Positions 1 to 10,723 of a stretch of DNA of 52,452 nt are shown here, in pieces; within the stretch, counting starts at the first letter, position 1, and each line of letters starts with the position of its first letter. The notes beneath the pieces were generated by a model that was not told the origin of the DNA, searched no databases, and was given only the letters and a program-made list of their open reading frames with translations. The stretch comes from Heterotrichella gracilis (lineage: Eukaryota; Sar; Xanthophyceae; Tribonematales; Xanthonemataceae). The stretch spans positions 1 to 52,452 of the forward strand of contig JAULBX010026075.1 of NCBI GenBank assembly GCA_032358255.1. The letters are read 5' to 3'. Made by a program: the position numbers and the translations under genes.

Positions 1-74
1 GGTGTGGGTGTGGGTGTGGGTGTGGGTGTGGGTGTGGGTGTGGGTGTGGGTGTGGGTGTGGGTGTGGGTGTGGG
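1..74. repeat. GGTGTG hexamer microsatellite
   Basis: About twelve uninterrupted units of GGTGTG run from the left window edge, so the full array may be longer. It is purine/T rich on the plus strand. No gene is visible in it. It could lie in an intron of the minus-strand gene whose exons begin at 331. Confidence 0.95.
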
Positions 75-330
75 TGGTGTAGTGCGTGGGTGATGGGAGC
101 GGCTAGACAATCGACAGGAAGCCGTTTATACATATATGGCCACGAGGGGTGGGCGAGTAACTCCTGATAAGATAGGGTTGTTACAGGCATCCTGTTGTAA
201 TCCCCTCACATGCCCCCCCACCCATTCCCTTGCCCCTTCTTTCCATGCATTTCAACTGACATGCATGGGACAAATCCCATGAAGGCAGGGGGAAATTCCA
301 CCAGAAACCCAAAATCCCCTTCCCGCTCAC

Positions 331-1596
331 CTTCACCACCTTGGGCATCTTGATCACCCGGAACACCAGCGTCTCCTCCGAAACCAGGCGCTTAAACTGC
401 ATGATATCCTCGTTCTCACACCCAGACTCAAGGTACACAGTCTTCATGCCCCGCCGGAAGCGCCAGGTGTCGCGCATGCGGCCCCCCGACTTCTCCTTGA
501 GGAACTTGAGTGGGATGAGCCAGCTCTTGCCCGAGGGGTAGTGTAAGAAGTTGACCTCCCCTTCGTTCAGCTGCAGGGCTTCTACCACCATGCCTGCGCC
601 AAAGGTGGTCGGTGGGTGGGTGGAGATGCACGCACTGGAGGTGGAGACACCCGCGTGGTATGTGTTGGAGGAGCGTGGTGGTCCTCAGAATGTTCATAAA
701 CACTACACGCTAAACCCTAAACCCTAGACTTCAGTGGTACGAGCCAGCTGTTGCCCGAGAGGTAGTGCAGGAATTTATACCTCCCCTTCGTTGAGTTGGA
801 GTGCCTCAACGATCATGCCTGCGCCATGGGTGGGGCGTGAGGTGATGGTGCAGGGGACGCAAAACCCTAAACCCTAAACCCTGACCTCTCCACGCCCATT
901 GCCGTTGGCTTGATACCGAACAGCACACACAGACCGTGCACACCAGACCCTACGCTAGGGTCTGCTGTTCGAGGTTTGGGTGTACGGTTTCGTCGTCAAA
1001 CCATCCGCAATGGGCGTGAGAGGTCAGGATTTAGGATTTAGGCTAAGCCACATCCGTACCGCTGGGGCGCAGCTCGCAGTGTCCAAACGCCGATGGCCTT
1101 TTCATGCCATCGATGCACCACGCCACCTGAACCCTAAAACCCTAACCACTAAACCCTACAGCCGTACCACTGGGTCGCAGCTCCCCATGTCCAAGCGCCG
1201 ATGGCTTGATGCGCCACGCCACCTCCATCTCGCTCAGAATCTTCCACCCTCTGTTGGTGGCAGACTCCAAACCCCAAACCCCGGATAAACCCATATGCTG
1301 CAGCGCACCGTTCCTTGCCCAAACCCTAAAACCCTAAAACCCTAAACCCTAAACCCTACGCTCGTACCACTGGGCCGCAGCTCCCCGTGACCGAACGCCG
1401 ATGGCTTGATACGCCACGCCACCTCCATCTCACTCAGAATCTTCCACCCGCTGTTGGTGGCAGACTCCATCATGCTCCTCAGCGAATGCTCGTCCACAGA
1501 AAACAGGCGGTGTTCAAGCTCGATGTTGGCGATGCCCTCGGCAGGCCCCAGGTCTTCGTCAGGGTCGAAATGGTTCCCCTGCCCAGGGTTGGCTTC
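331..1596 (-). CDS. Unrecognised protein, two internal exons of a larger minus-strand gene
   Basis: Two exons are supported. The first in transcript order is 1596-1360, preceded by a CCCACAG acceptor. It encodes an acidic stretch with NHFDPDEDLGPAEGIANIE and then GWKILSEMEVAWRIKPSAFG, ending near a donor GTACGAGC or GTAGGG. The second is 593-331, preceded by GCGCAG and followed by the donor GTGAGCGG. It encodes a Trp-, Lys- and Arg-rich stretch containing MVVEALQLNEGEVNFLHYP and KSWLIPLKFLKEKSGGRMRD. If the first exon ends at 'CCC AGT G', the phase matches the second exon. I do not recognise the family. The start lies further right and the end lies left, possibly outside the window. Partial copies of both exons surround them and are listed separately. 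The reading frames and splice sites are clear; the function is unknown. Confidence 0.6.
728..826 (-). repeat. Echo of the 5' edge of exon 331-593
   Basis: This minus-strand copy of the start of exon 331-593 includes the CAG acceptor and MIVEALQLNEGEV, then reaches an in-frame TAA. It also matches the later GGCAACAGCTGGCTC part. It lies upstream of its parent exon in transcript order. CCCTAAA-type repeats border both sides. Confidence 0.85.
1048..1135 (-). repeat. Second echo of the 3' edge of exon 1360-1596
   Basis: This minus-strand copy covers the exon tail (VAW, then KRPSAFGHCELRPSGT) with an insertion and substitutions that disrupt the central part. It is downstream of the parent exon in transcript order and more diverged than the copy at 1160-1252. 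Confidence 0.75.
1160..1252 (-). repeat. Echo of the 3' edge of exon 1360-1596
   Basis: This minus-strand copy covers the last 36 codons or so of the parent exon, from ESATNRGWKILSEMEVAWRI to the GGTACG end. It is followed by GTAGGGTTTAG, so the donor and the TTTAGGG motif were copied with it. The frame is open across the copy. Confidence 0.85.
1320..1358 (-). repeat. Interstitial telomere-like array
   Basis: Five units of CCCTAAA/CCCTAAAA on the plus strand start directly at the putative donor of the minus-strand exon 1360-1596. On the transcribed sense it is TTTAGGG, directly after a 5' splice site. Confidence 0.93.
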
Positions 1597-1721
1597 CTGT
1601 GGGGTTGGGGTTTAGGGTTTCCGGTTTAGGCCTGGGGCTGCAGATTTGCCAGTATCGGGTTTTAGGTCCAGGGGTTGAGTGAGAAGGGGATTGAGAGAGG
1701 AGGCGCTCCAATGGCCCAGCC

Positions 1722-1836
1722 CCTCGTTGGCAATGTCCTGGGCAGGACCAGAGTCTTCCTCTGAGGTTTCTGGTGCTGCTGTTCCGTTTGCTCCACCCTT
1801 TCCGGGTTGACTTTCTGTGGGGTTTGTGGTTTGAGT
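1722..1836 (-). repeat. Echo of the 5' edge of exon 1360-1596
   Basis: On the minus strand a CCCACAG acceptor is followed by a diverged copy of the exon start; PGKG, EEDSGPAQDIAN and similar stretches match PGQG, DEDLGPAEGIAN. It lies upstream of the parent exon. It could also be a real, older exon. Confidence 0.7.
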
Positions 1837-3461
1837 TTAGGGCCTCCGCCATCCCCGCTCATCTGACTTCCCCTCGTGTGATCGAGGGTGACTGCAGTGC
1901 AAGTGCTTCGTACGTGGTGGGTGTGGCTTGGTGGGTGTGGTGTGGCTGGGTATGGTGGTTTTAGCTGTTGGCAGGTTTGGCCGAGGTTAGGTAGCGTGGC
2001 CTATGTGTAGAGCTTTGAATGTGGCGGGGTTTGGACTCACAGTATACTGGGGAACAGGGTTGCAGGTGCGTGATCATCAGCAAGGGAACCATGGGGGGGC
2101 ATGCAAAAGAATACTAAGCCAAAACGAACCTGAGCCTGCTCGGTGGTTGGTTCCATGGAAGCGTCAGCCGAAGCTTTCAGTTTCTATGTGTAGCAGCTGT
2201 GCATGCCCCCTGGTGTGTCGAGTCAGGCTGGTGGCGGTGGTGGCGGTGGCGGTGCACGATCCACTGAGCCGAGGGAGACAGCCCCGAGGTGTTGGATCAC
2301 GGGTGGTGGTGGGCAGGGAACTGCAACAAGAGAAAGCAGGGGTTCACGAGTGTGCGGGGTGTGCACCGGCCTTGCGAAGCGCGTGTGGGGGCGTGGTGTG
2401 TGCGGCGGTGGTATCCCCGACGAATCCAGGATGGTGGCGGTGGTGGTGGGTGTGGTGGCGGTGGGGACGGGTGGCGGTGGCGGTGGGGGGTTCAGCGTGG
2501 TTGGGTGTGGGGACAGGGCGGCAAGTGTGGGGGTGACTGGTGGGGGGTTTGGGGGACGAGAGGTTGGGGGCGGGGAGGGGTGGGTGGCGGGGGGAAGGTT
2601 GGGGCGTCAAGCAGGAGGTTGGCTGGGGCCCCATGGGGCCGAGGCGCACCTGGGAGTCGGCAAGAAGGAAGAATACTGGACACTGGAATACGCGTGTCCC
2701 ACCTGTTGCGCTTCAATCAGACAGGTAGTTTGCTGCTGGGGAATGGCGCGCTTATTTGAAGTGCATGCATATTGCGGACAGAAAACAAACGCGACTACGT
2801 AGTTACACTGGCAGCCACTGCACGCAGCACTGTCAAACAGCTGCAGGTAAACCTGGGGTGAACAAACGAGGCAGCAGTGCAACTTTTAAACCAAAGAGCT
2901 TGCCTGTTTGAGCACCCACCTGAACTGAAAGGGGGGGGCGCGCCCTGGGCCGGCCGGCGCGCGGGCGGACAGAGACTTGGACCTGACTTTGTGTTTGTGA
3001 AGAACACAAAACGGCCTTGCACAAAGCCTCCCGTCTCGGTTGGCTCTTACATAGTCCATGTGAGCAGAGGGTTGTGTAGTTTCGAGCCTGACCTTGTGGG
3101 TTGCTGCCATCGTACGCAAGAACCTTCCACATCACAACAGGTCTTTGTAACGGAGGGTGTTTCACCTCTGGGGCCAAGTTTTCACACCAGGTTCTGCGCG
3201 GTTCTCTATTGATGTCTTGGTTCAAGTCAACTCCACGTTGACGGGGACAGGCTTGGTGGGACTGTGCAGACCAACAACGTAGACCTTTCAAGGGTTTTGC
3301 CCACTTGCATGGCCTGGTGATAAGGAAGGGGCAAAGCATAACGGTCTCAGCTTACTTTGGGGCGGGGGGCAGCTGCTTTTGCTCGAGCTGCATGGAATAA
3401 AGGAGGAACCTTCAACCTTGTACTTAAAACTGCAAAGGTTATCTCCTCAAAAGGGCTAACG
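1837..3461. other. Intergenic region between divergent genes, with G-rich simple repeats
   Basis: No convincing gene. About 2220-2620 is a degenerate GGTGGC/GGTGGG minisatellite on the plus strand, which creates long spurious open frames in several phases. About 2930-2960 is a short GC-rich island. The remainder, up to the CUL3 start, probably holds the CUL3 promoter and 5' UTR and the 5' end of the minus-strand gene. I see no certain core promoter. Confidence 0.5.
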
Positions 3462-6400
3462 ATGTCCACCGGCAAGAAGAAAGTACGTACCAAAGCGTCG
3501 CAGTTGGAGACGTATACACAAGCTTGCGTAAATTGTTTGATAATAGGCTCAAAAACACACACTGCCTAGAGTCACCGTCAGCCCTGCTGTTTCAAGATGC
3601 CACATGCATGCATATGCATCCCATGCTGCCTGCCTCGCCCAGTTCCCCGTTGTGCTTCCACCTACAACCACCCACTGACACGCGTGCCATGTACCGCAGA
3701 AGTTTAATATTGAGCCCTTCAAACACCCTGTTAAGCTGGACCCAAACTATGCAGGTATGGGCCCATCCCTGTCTCCAATGCGCATGTTGTGCACTCCTGT
3801 TGTCTGAAACCGGTGTTCACGCAAAACCTGCTGCTGCAGAGAAAACGTGGAAGCTTCTGGAAGATGCCATACACGAAATCTTCAACCACAACGCCAGTGG
3901 GCTGAGCTTTGAGGAGCTCTACAGGTACTGGTAATTGTGCTTGTGGTGCACTGTCGGGTGGGAGCGGGTGGGTAGCTCTTAACATTGCAGACAACACGGC
4001 TGGTTGGCCACCATGCTTCATAACACTTACGAGAATGCTAGTCAAGCTTTGGGTATTGACTGGGTTTGAGGCATACCCAGACATGGTCACCCGGCTTCAA
4101 AGCTGCACCCAGATGCTTTTGGTGCAAGTTGGTTGCAAGAAGGCTGGTGCCCACAAGTGTGTTTAGAGTTGCACCCAGTGCCACCAGCACAATAATAAAC
4201 TGCTGACACTCACACAGGAATGCCTACAACATGGTCATCAACAAGTGTGGGGACAAGCTATATGCGGGGCTGGTGGGGACTGTCAAGCACCACCTGATTG
4301 ACATTGCGGGCAAGATTGAAGCCGTGCAAGGGGATGGGTTCCTACGGGAGGTGAAGCTGCGTTGGGACAACCACATAAAGTCCATGCAGATGATCCGGGA
4401 CATCCTGATGGTGAGTCGTGTGCATTGCATGCTGGGGCTGCTGCAAGGTGCAGCGCGATGGGGTAATCTCAAGGGGCCAGTATCTAGTTGCACGCTATCA
4501 ACAGTACACTCAGCCCTGCACCATCTTGTAGCACCATTTAACTTACAACACTTCCGAGCGCATAATTGAGGGGTATGTGGCCATTAGATGGACACCGTGC
4601 ATGTGGGTGAAACTCACACACTGGCCATGGCCGTGCAGTACGCTGACCGGACGTACATCAAGGCCGCCAACAAGACCCCGGTGCACCAGCTAGGCTTGGA
4701 TCTGTGGCGGGACGTGGTGGTGCGCAACAAGAAGATACACGTGAGGCTGCTGGCCATACTGCTGGAGTCCATACAGCGCGAGCGAAGCGGGGAGCTGATC
4801 GAGAGAGGCCTTATGAAGTCAACCACCACGGTGCGGGAGCGTGTGTGGCATCCTTGTGGGGTAGCTGGTTACAGGGGTACCAGCAGTCTGCCCTCCGTCT
4901 GCCCTCATGCCTTGCGTCAACCCGCCCTGCTGATACCTTATACCGCACTTGCTTGGCACTGCTGCCCACACTGACACATACCATACACCATGCACCGAAT
5001 TCTAGGGGAGCCTAACCGTGGCTTGGGTTGGTGCAGATGCTGATGGACCTTGGCCAAACCGTGTACTGCGACGACTTTGAGCAGCACTACCTGGCAAAAG
5101 CCTCAGAGTTCTACCAGGTGAGGAAGGGTTTATGTTAGGGCTCCACCAGGCTATTGTTGACCAGGTAGCCAGTCACTGAGCAGTACAGGCGGTCGCTGCA
5201 GGCAACCCCGCTGCAGGCAGGGGGGTAACGGGTGTAAGTTTAGGGTACAGGGTACAGGGTTTAGGGCTCTGCCAGGCTTTTGTTGACAAGGTCTTGTGGT
5301 GGGCCCTGCCAGAGCCTGCTGCCAAGCCATGCAGGGGTTGGGATCCCCCTGTTTCAAAACCTTTCTACCAGTGCCAAATAAACTCACTGACTAGCAGCAG
5401 CACTGCTACTGGCCAGGCCCACGTGTGTATCACTGTTGAAAGCCCTAAACTTGACCCTCAGGCCAAGGCTCAGGAGTCAACCCTAGTTTCTGACCCCTAC
5501 ACCCCAACCCTTGCCCCTCAAGCTGAAGCCCAGGAGTTCAACAGCACCACTGTGTGCCTCGAGTACCTCAAGGAGCCTGAGCAGTTGGGTACCCCAGGCG
5601 TCACTGACCCTCAACCCTAGTCTCGAAACCCTAAACCTGAATCGCGCCCTATTGCTTTAGGGTATCCCAGGCCCCTAAACCCTAGTCTAAACCCTACACC
5701 TGACACTTATCAAACCCTTTTGCAGGCTGAGGCGCAGGAGTTCATCAGCACCACCGTGTGCCCCGAGTACCTCAAGAAGGCTGAGCGGCGGCTGGCAGAG
5801 GAGTCTGAGCGTGTGAAGAGCTACCTGGACCCATCCACGGAGCACAAGATCACGCGCGTGGTGGAGGACGAGATGGTGCACAAGCAGGTGGGAAGCAGAC
5901 ATGGCGTACATGGTGGCCTTAAGCCTCTCGCACGCCTGTTCACATGAGGAACATTGTGGCATGTAACCTATAATTCAAAAACCCCAAACCCTAAACGTGA
6001 TTGCTCCTCTTGCAGATGCACAGGCTTGTTGACATGGAGAACAGTGGTCTGGTCCACCTGCTGCACCCAAAACCCTAACTCCCAAACCCTAAAACCTAAA
6101 CTCCATTGCCCGCCCCGCAGATGCGCACGCTTGTGGACATGGAGAACAGCGGCCTGGTCCACCTGCTGCACCACGACAAGTACGATGACCTGCACCGTAT
6201 GTACCTGCTGCTCAAGCGGGTGGATGGGGGCCTGGACCTGGCCAAGGAGGTGATGAGCACACACCTCAAGGACATGGGCAAGCAGCTGGTGCAGGTACGG
6301 GGCCAAAATTGGCAGTTTGGAGTTGAGCTTGTAGATCATCTACCGTGCTGAAGAGATGTCCATGTATACCCTATCGATATTGATGTTTGAACTGTACTGT

Positions 6401-9400
6401 GATGGCGGCCTCCTGGTCGGGTGTTGCACCCTGAGCGCACCAAGAAACTTATGGGACTTGTTAACCCTCAAGTGTCCGTTTAAATGATGCTACGTAATAA
6501 GTCGGCAAATTGCAAACTTTGGGTATGATTATCTAGGACCTTGAAAGGCAACCTCTGTAAGGGATGTGCGCTGATGTTTGTATCATATTCCTGTGCAGGA
6601 TCCTGAGCGCACCAAGGACCCTGTGGACTTTGTGCAGCGCCTGCTCGAGGTGAAGGACAAGTACGACAGGATCATTGCACAGTCATTAACCAATGACAAG
6701 GCCTTCCAGAACACGCTCAACCAGGTAGGGCCGCCATGGGCCGTAGTGCGGCGGAATAATGCCAACTTCATGGTGTCTCCTGTATCAATGTGGTGCAAAT
6801 GCCCCCTTGCAAACAACTATGGATGGGAATCACAAAGCTGCCAACTGACGAGAGATCACTTCGTGGTGTGTGGGGCACTGCCTTTCAACCATGTAGAGCC
6901 TGCCTGCTGTTTCTTTGCCCTGCCTATTTTGCGTTTCAGTGCAACAGCCTGCCTGCGCCTGCATGCCTGACAGCAGCCTCCCCTGGTGCTCCGCAGGCAT
7001 TTGAGTTCTTCATCAACCTGAACCAGCGGTCACCCGAGTACATCTCCCTGTTCATGGACGACAAGCTGCGCAAGGGGCTTAAGGTGGGGCAAATGCACAG
7101 ACACACCCCTGTTTGCCGCCTGCTCTTAGCCATGCGTGGCCAATGCAGAATGCTGCACTGCCCAGGCTGTGTACCCTATCCAGTTGGGTAGTTACATGCA
7201 TTTTTAGATATGCATGTAATGTAATGCAGCTAGATTCGTAGCCAGGCTTGCGCAAGCTTGCCCACTCAGCCGGTGGCCAGGTGGTGTCCATGCATCAAAA
7301 CAAAGTCAGTAGCCAAATACAGTACGCCAGCGCGCTGCGCCCACTGTGCGCCTGCACCTGCCCCACTTACCTGTTGACGCTCTGTGTGCCCCAGGGCATG
7401 ACCGAGGACGATGTGGAAGGGGTGCTGGACAAGGTCATGATGCTTTTCAGGTGAGGCTGATGGCAGAGACTTCCATATATGGGGCTGCTACGTGAAAGCG
7501 GGTTCCAGTGGGTGCAATTCTCCTGGGGCAATAAGCAAATCCAGATAAATGAATAGGGAATATGATTGTGTTTTTCTTCATTATCTGGTGTGAGTAGGTA
7601 TATTTTTACATTATTTGGGTTGCTTTGCTTCGCGTGTATCTCTAAGAGAAGGATGTGTTTGAGGAGTACTACAAACAGCACCTGGCCAAGCGCCTGCCCT
7701 CGAAAAGCGTTAGCATATGTTTTATCCTTTCGTACTCATCGTTTACCATTCCCTACCGCAGGTACCTGCAGGAGAAGGACGTGTTCGAAAAGTACTACAA
7801 GCAGCACCTGGCCAAGCGCCTGCTGTCTGGGCGCACCGCCAGCGACGACGCCGAGCGCGGCCTGCTGGTCAAGCTGAAGACCGAATGCGGGTACCAGTTC
7901 ACCAGCAAGCTGGAGAGCATGTTCACAGACATCAAGACCTCGCAGGAGGCGCTGAAGGAGTTCAAGAAGCACCAGAGCGCGGCGCAGTCCAGCCTGGAGA
8001 TCGACCTGGCGGTGCAGGTGGGTTGGGTTAGTGGGTGCAGTCGGAGACAAGGTGGGCTGTGTAGGTGGTGAAAGAGTAGGACAATTCAATGTGTGCATGC
8101 GGCCTGGAGATTGAGCTGGTAGTGCAGGTAGGTGCAACTTGTTTGTAGATAGTTGCATGCATTCCAGGAGGCGCTGAAGGAGTTCAAGAAGCACCAGAAC
8201 GCGGCGCAGTCCAGCCTGGAGATTGACCTGGCGGTGCAGGTGGGTTGGTTGCGTGGCTGGTAAGATGGTTAAAAGAAAGCCTGGAGATGGAAGAAGTGGG
8301 CTATGCAGGCGTCAGTTGGTGGATTAAGTTATCTGCCATGTATGCATGCAGCCTGGAGATAGATCTGGCTCCCGGCCCATGCAAGCGCCTGCTTAATTGT
8401 CCAGCTATGGCTTTTAATTAGCATTTGTTGCATTTCATTGCCGTTGAATTAATGTGTATGGTGTTGTTTTTGTGACTGTCATGTTTTATATATCTCTTGT
8501 TAAATGCGAATCTGTGCCTCCCAGGTGCTGACCACCGGCTCCTGGCCCACGCAAGCGCCCGCCAAGTGCAACCTGCCCCGCGAGGTGGAGCAGTGCTGTT
8601 CCGAGTTCCAGACCTACTACCTGGCCTCCCACTCTGGCCGCAAGCTGACGTGGCAGACCAACATGGGCAACGCAGACATCAAGGCCACCTTTGGCAACCG
8701 CAAGCACGAGCTGAATGTGTCCACCTACCAGATGTGCATCCTCATGCTGTTCAACGAGGCGGAGCAGCTGACCTATGGCGAGGTGGCGGAGGCCACGGGG
8801 ATACCGGCCGCAGAGCTCAAGCGCAACCTGCAGTCGCTGGCGTGCGTCAAGGTAGGGGGAACCCTAGGTGGAGGGTACCGTATACCTCCACCCTACACCC
8901 TATCGTAATTGTGGTACACCGTGTCAGCATGACAACGGGCATCCTGGCGGTCGAGCTGAGAAGCAATCTGTTGGTGCTGGCGGGTGATAAGCCAGGGAAT
9001 CAATCATCCCAGACCAAGACCGGTGTACAAGCACACAGCCCGTGCACGCCTTCAACAGTGGCCCTGGCTCTGTGCCTACAGCCCGACGCACACGCTAAAA
9101 TTCTACCCTCTACCCAAAAACGCCCACTGCCCATTGCCTGCACCCTACATACCCTAACCAGACACTCTTTTGTGCTCAGGGCAAGAACGTGCTGAAGAAG
9201 GAGCCCATGAGCAAGGACATTGAGGAGGGCGACGCCTTCAGCATCAACGAGGCCTTCCACAGCAAGTTCTACAAGGTGAAGATCGGTACCATCGCTGCGC
9301 AGAAGGAGAGCGAGCCCGAGAAGCAGGAGACGCGGCACAAGGTGGAGGAGGACCGCAAGCCGCAGATAGAAGCGGCGATCGTGCGCATCATGAAGGTGCG

Positions 9401-9932
9401 CGGGGGGGTTAATTACCACTATATGTTCACTTTCTCTTCATTTTTAGGGGGCCAATTTGACCTTGCTGTCTTCAAAAGTCGTTGGGTGGCATAGTATCTG
9501 GGGCATAATTAGTTGATTTTGAGATGCAGCGCCACAGGAGTGGCACAAGGTGGTGGAGGACCAGGGGAGTTCTGGGTGACATTGTGCCCCATCGCAGGTT
9601 TGCATCCCAGCACAGCCATGATAGCAGTCAGCCTTGCACCATCTTTGCCCCACCCAACCCTAAAGACCCTTCGCCTGCCTATCACCATGCGCAGCTCGTG
9701 CTTGAGCACAACCCTAAACCCTATTCTTAACCCTAATGACTCTTCCCCTTCCTTTCCACAGGCGCGGCGCGTGCTTGACCACAACAGCATCGTGACTGAG
9801 GTGACCCGCCAGCTGTCACCCCGCTTCATCCCCAACCCCACCGTCATCAAGAAGCGCATTGAGAGCCTGATTGAGCGCGAGTTCCTGGAGCGGGATCCAA
9901 ACGACCGCAAGCTCTACAGGTACCTGGCGTGA
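3462..9932 (+). CDS. CUL3: Cullin-3, scaffold of a BTB-type CRL3 ubiquitin ligase
   Basis: Fifteen exons: 3462-3482, 3700-3754, 3840-3924, 4218-4410, 4639-4830, 5037-5117, 5726-5887, 6121-6294, 6599-6724, 6997-7083, 7395-7450, 7762-8017, 8525-8851, 9180-9395, 9762-9932. All are GT-AG and close in phase to 733 aa, the usual plant CUL3 length. The N-terminal cullin repeats ([21 protein letters not shown]) bind BTB substrate adaptors in this family. The cullin-homology domain starts near [20 protein letters not shown] and binds RBX1. The C-terminal winged helix carries the NEDD8-acceptor motif IVRIMKARR with Lys677, the last codon of exon 14, and ends in YRYLA. CRL3 ligases ubiquitinate substrates in nucleus and cytosol. 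Several introns contain partial copies of neighbouring exon edges, including a possible 72-nt cassette at 8168-8239. Identity is very sure; individual boundaries are good to a few bases. Confidence 0.96.
5458..5587 (+). repeat. Two echoes of the CUL3 exon 7 5' edge
   Basis: The copy at about 5512-5587 encodes [17 protein letters not shown], against [20 protein letters not shown] in exon 7. A shorter copy sits at 5458-5485 (CTCAG then GCCAAGGCTCAGGAGT). Both precede exon 7 in the same intron. The longer copy has lost its AG acceptor. Confidence 0.9.
6005..6068 (+). repeat. Echo of the CUL3 exon 8 5' edge with acceptor
   Basis: TTGCAG is followed by a copy of the exon 8 start encoding [17 protein letters not shown]. 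The frame then reaches CCC TAA inside a CCCTAAA motif, so use of this acceptor would truncate the protein. It lies about 100 bases upstream of exon 8. Confidence 0.93.
6424..6462 (+). repeat. Short echo of the CUL3 exon 9 5' edge
   Basis: The run CACCCTGAGCGCACCAAG, followed by a diverged ATGGGACTTGTT, matches the exon 9 start (GATCCTGAGCGCACCAAG, then GTGGACTTTGT). It lies upstream of exon 9 in the same intron. Confidence 0.75.
7644..7702 (+). repeat. Echo of the CUL3 exon 12 5' region
   Basis: Encodes [22 protein letters not shown] sequence (GAGAAGGATGTG onward), a close copy of the conserved [18 protein letters not shown] start of exon 12. It lies about 115 bases upstream of that exon and has no clear acceptor of its own. 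Confidence 0.92.
8098..8131 (+). repeat. Short echo of the CUL3 exon 12 3' edge with donor
   Basis: GCGGCCTGGAGATTGAGCTG then GTAGTGCAG and GTAGGTGC copies the exon 12 end and its donor (CTGGAGATCGACCTGGCGGTGCAG followed by GTGGGT). It is downstream of exon 12. Confidence 0.8.
8165..8249 (+). repeat. Near-identical echo of the CUL3 exon 12 3' edge; possible cassette exon
   Basis: About 80 bases match the end of exon 12 with very few substitutions, including the GTGGGTTGG donor. An AG (CATTCCAG) directly precedes GAGGCGCTGAAG. Bases 8168-8239 are therefore 72 nt between AG and GT, exactly 24 codons in the phase of the flanking exons. Inclusion would repeat [10 protein letters not shown] through LAVQ in tandem. 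The low divergence suggests a recent duplication. Confidence 0.93.
8351..8392 (+). repeat. Chimeric echo joining the CUL3 exon 12 end to the exon 13 start
   Basis: GCCTGGAGATAGATCTGGCT matches the exon 12 end; it is directly followed by CCCGGCCCATGCAAGCGCCT, matching TCCTGGCCCACGCAAGCGCC near the exon 13 start. The intervening intron, and about 20 bases of exon sequence at the join, are absent. Confidence 0.7.
8931..8985 (+). repeat. Echo of the CUL3 exon 13 3' edge
   Basis: Translates as [17 protein letters not shown], against [16 protein letters not shown] at the end of exon 13. It lies downstream of exon 13 in the following intron. It is fairly diverged but collinear over about 50 bases. 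Confidence 0.85.
9687..9712 (+). repeat. Short echo of the CUL3 exon 15 5' edge
   Basis: ATGCGCAGCTCGTGCTTGAG, followed by CACAACCC, resembles the exon 15 start (GGCGCGGCGCGTGCTTGACC then ACAACAG). It lies upstream of exon 15 and runs straight into a CCCTAAACCCTA motif. Confidence 0.65.
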
Positions 9933-10694
9933 GGAGCCAGAGGGGAGCCGAGGAGGGTCATCATGCGCGGTTTTGGGATTCGTATTATAGACCCTGTAGT
10001 ATATTCCAATCAATGGAGGTGGGGAGCAGCGGGAGGGGATTTTATGCGGGCAGGGAGGTGTTGGGGGAGGGCTGGTGGTGGCTGGGGCATCCCGTGGGGT
10101 TTGGCGTACAGGGGCAGGTGGCTCCAGGGAAGCCAATGGCCCGAGGGTGGTTTTGTGCGGGGCAGGGCGTTGCCACTGTTGACCAGCTGCGCATTGAGTA
10201 TCTGGGGATTGTCCGCGGGGGTGAGAGAGGGGGGAAGGGTGGGCTGTGGTGGTGGCATACCACAGAACTCGGACATTAATTTGAGCACTGAACAGCATCC
10301 CTGTGGGTCACTTGCTGTGAATTGCAAGCTTGCCTAGCCTAAGGGTCAGGTGCTTTGTTACAGTGGCTGTGTACTGTGAAGTGTGCTACTGGCGTGTAGA
10401 GCATCAGCTTGGGGATATTCTTGCTAAGACTGCGTCAGTACCAGTGCCATTCATGTGGACTGTTATTGGGAGCTGACTAGCATGGCTCGCTGTGTTGGTC
10501 ACTGGCAGGACTTCCACAGCAGCACACGAGGCAATGCCAGCTGTGGCTGGCAATTGTTTGCCCAGGGGACTAGAACAGGAACCTGGGATATGATGTCAAG
10601 TAAAATAATCTGTTTTGGGCCAAACCCTCCAAGACTTAGTTGGCCTTACTAAGCCTAATAGGCTAGGCTAGGCTGGCCTCAGGCTCAAGCTGGC

Positions 10695-10723
10695 CGCCAG
10701 TGCAAGCCGGGCTTGCACTGGCG
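10695..10723. repeat. Perfect 14-bp inverted repeat
   Basis: CGCCAGTGCAAGCC and GGCTTGCACTGGCG are separated by one base, forming a perfect palindrome-like hairpin in the spacer downstream of CUL3. No T-run follows, so it is not an obvious terminator. It could be the end of a small element or chance. Confidence 0.85.

Noticed and set aside
1..74. Possible chromosome end
   Set aside because: The repeat is GGTGTG, not TTTAGGG, and telomere-like motifs occur throughout the window inside introns, so no terminus is indicated.
2003..2802. Overlapping long open frames of 156-199 codons on the plus strand
   Set aside because: They come from a GGTGGC/GGTGGG-rich repeat read in several phases; Gly/Val/Trp-rich, no domains, no splice support.
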